A stretch of 64,000 nucleotides of DNA from Gautieria morchelliformis (taxonomy: Eukaryota > Basidiomycota > Agaricomycetes > Gomphales > Gomphaceae), in NCBI GenBank assembly GCA_015179125.1, contig WHVA01000074.1, positions 186,001 to 250,000 of the forward strand. The letters run 5' to 3'. The notes beneath the pieces were generated by a model. The model saw nothing but the letters and a program-made list of their open reading frames with translations, was not told the DNA's origin and ran no database searches. The position numbers and the translations under genes are program-made. Shown here piece by piece: positions 61,970 through 64,000 of the stretch. Positions within the stretch are counted from its first letter, which is position 1. Each line of letters begins with the position of its first letter.

Positions 61970-62228
61970 ACTGTACTATACGAGTGCGACAATTGTGATA
62001 GCTTTTCGTACGCATTTAGTAGACGTTAAATATAAAAGAATACGAATTTCCTTGTACTTGAAGCAGTCCCTGACTAATTATAGTTAAAGAGACGTTCAAC
62101 TTTCTATAAAAACGCATTCATTTAGGTGGAGAAACTGGTCACGAGTAGTAATTAAGGTTTACTTACATACGCGTTGTGTACGCGTCGTTGCTTTGGTTTG
62201 CAGTCACGTGAGTGCTTATACTAACAAC

Positions 62229-63934
62229 ATGTCCTCCAGCCCAAGTTCTGCTAAGTGCGTTGTATGCGAGTATAGCACCTCTGAGCTAAATATTTTTCAC
62301 AGCCCGTCTTTATTAAAGACCCCGTCCAGAAAACGAACTCATGAACCTGAGGACGAGTTATATGCAAATGAAGCGAAACGCCGACGATCTTCATTTCCTT
62401 ATGGACTTCTGCATCACACCGATTTCATGCCAGCCACCCAGGCTTCACCAGTTTATAAAGATATTGCGCGTCCTCTACCACTGATGCTCCTGACATGCAC
62501 TAATACACCGTATAGCGTGATCGCTTCATCCCCACCCTGACTACCACTGAACCTTTTTATCCAATTAATAGGACGAGCCCTCGATCGTCCCGTCTAGGAA
62601 GAGCGTTAGGATATGCCAAGCGTAGACTCCTCTCATTTAACGACGACACGCCTACCAAACGCCAGCTCCCAGATCCTACATTTCCGTTGCGCACCCATCT
62701 CTCCCAAAGCTTAGCTCTAGAAAAAATTGTTCCCAGCCATACATATTCAGCAGCTAAGCATGGTCAGGTGAAACCAGACAGGGTACTCGATTCCGGGCCC
62801 ATGGATGACTTTCCTCCACATCCATGTGCGTGGTCCTCCGTGGATATGATCGCAGCTGTCATTCGTGGCCGCGTGTTCACACACAGTATGGACACGAACT
62901 CGGTGTCGAGAATCTTGGATTATGGCGTTGCTCAATGCGTCAAGTGGACATCTGGCAGCGAGCTCGCGGTCGGTCATAATTGGGGCGGAACAGTACTAGT
63001 TGATGCTAGAACGACCAAGACTCAAAGATATTTTATGCCGGTGATCTCATTTCCTGAGATATGCGCACACACAAACGTGAGTCGCGTTAACGCGCTAGCT
63101 TGGAGCAGAGAGCGAGGTCTGCTTGGAATAGGCCGAGCCAACGGAGCAGTAGCCTATTACGATCCGAGAGTAGAGAGGCCAGTCAAGAACGAACCCGGAG
63201 AAGTCGTACATTCTGTCCTGGGTATCTCCTGGAGCCCAGATGGATTGTACCTCGCGAGTGGACACAGGAGCGGGGTCGTAAGGTGCACGGATTGGCGAGC
63301 AAATAAAGCATTCGACCTGAAAGCTGCGCAAAGAAAAACTGCTCACAGGAAGGCTGTGAAGGTGCGAATATCAATCACGGTGCCATCATAAACCCCGCAC
63401 TGACACGAACAATTTTAGAGTCTTACGTGGGCGCCTTGGAACCCACACCTTCTTGCGACTGGTGGTAGCACATCCGACCACACAATACGAATCTGGTCGA
63501 TTTCCAATTTTGATACGACATCGTCTGGTCCCGTTCACACATTGTCGCTGTCGTCCGATATTTCCTCCCTGCATTTCTCACCCCACACCACTGAACTTCT
63601 CAGCACGCATGGCGAAGCGGTTCCAAACTTATTACGTTCTCACTCGACACCACGCCTTCGGAGACGCTCAATAAATATGAATATGAACAGTGTCAGAGAA
63701 CCTTCGGCTGCACCATCGCGGCACGCGCTTCTGGTACATTCGTATCCGTCGCTGCAGCGCGTTCATTCGGTTCTGGATGCGCACGCAGAACCGATCATCG
63801 ATAGTGTTCTTGCACCGGATGGTACCCGCGTTATGACATTTGGAGAGGACGAAACACTGCGGGTGTGGACGGTATGGGGTGCGAGGAAGCATGAAAAATC
63901 AAGTAGTTTGATGAATCAATACGGGATTAGATGA
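62229..63934 (+). CDS. Cdc20/Fizzy-family WD40 protein (APC/C activator type)
   Basis: Three exons: 62229-62509, 62572-63361, 63419-63934. The N-terminal part is basic and disordered (LKTPSRKRTHEPEDE, KRRLLSFNDDTPTKRQ). It includes HTDFMPATQ, which may be a degenerate C-box (usual DR(F/Y)IPxR). RVLDSGPMDDFPPHP matches the family entry to the propeller (RVLDAP..DDFY). WD-type repeats follow: VKWTSGSELAVGHNWG, LAWSRERGLLGIGRANG, ISWSPDGLYLASGHRSG, LTWAPWNPHLLATGGSTSDH and VLAPDGTRVMTFGEDETLRV. The last residues are NQYGIR, an Ile-Arg tail like the IR motif that docks on the APC/C. This fits a ubiquitin-ligase activator, perhaps a meiotic (Ama1/Mfr1-like) divergent member rather than the mitotic Cdc20. 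An upstream ATG at 62193 is less likely. Confidence 0.8.
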
Positions 63935-64000
63935 CAGAATGATTAGATGACAGAATTCGGATTTCTTGCAGTTGATGAGTTATATTTTCAGCTTGCTATC

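Overview
The window is nuclear DNA of a filamentous basidiomycete, most likely an Agaricomycete. Genes are split by many short GT-AG introns of about 45-135 bp, the protein families are fungal, and the mobile elements (chromodomain Ty3 element, RepHel Helitron, CCHC-type LINE ORF1) are typical of that class. No RNA genes or CRISPR arrays were found. All exon models were built by eye from splice signals and frame continuity.

Left arm (0.9-8.7 kb): two convergent metabolic genes. A 15-exon peroxisomal subfamily-D ABC half-transporter lies on the plus strand. A urea/polyamine transporter DUR3 of about 26 exons lies on the minus strand; it uses several micro-exons and carries one apparent frameshift.

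Transposon-rich centre (9.5-33.9 kb): a three-level nest of LTR-like elements with recognisable target-site duplications (9.57-12.70 kb); decayed repeats and a copia-type gag scrap (13.9-14.9 kb); a broken, unrecognised gene split by another 1.27-kb LTR-like copy (15.96-18.27 kb); and divergent from it a decayed Helitron (18.7-33.2 kb). The Helitron is itself interrupted by a LINE ORF1 fragment (19.2-20.5 kb) and by an 8.0-kb chromovirus with 551-bp LTRs and a GAAAG duplication (25.139-33.143 kb).

Right arm (34-64 kb): mostly ordinary host genes. In order: an F-box protein, a conserved hypothetical, an unrecognised spliced gene, a small CBS-domain protein, a secreted/transmembrane protein made of five tandem ~70-residue repeats, decapping factor DCP1, a hypothetical Ser/Pro-rich nuclear-type protein, a very large neurofibromin/IRA RasGAP (10.8 kb, over 30 introns expected), a second F-box protein, a glucose-6-phosphate isomerase, and a Cdc20/Fizzy-family WD40 protein ending in Ile-Arg.

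The most interesting items are: the isomerase copy whose catalytic Glu and His positions read Ala and Leu; the repeat-built single-pass membrane protein; the micro-exon-dependent DUR3; the antisense spliced cysteine-cluster ORF inside the chromovirus; and the fully readable nested-insertion history at 9.6-12.7 kb. The genes do not form a pathway cluster; they look like a normal gene neighbourhood invaded by transposons.
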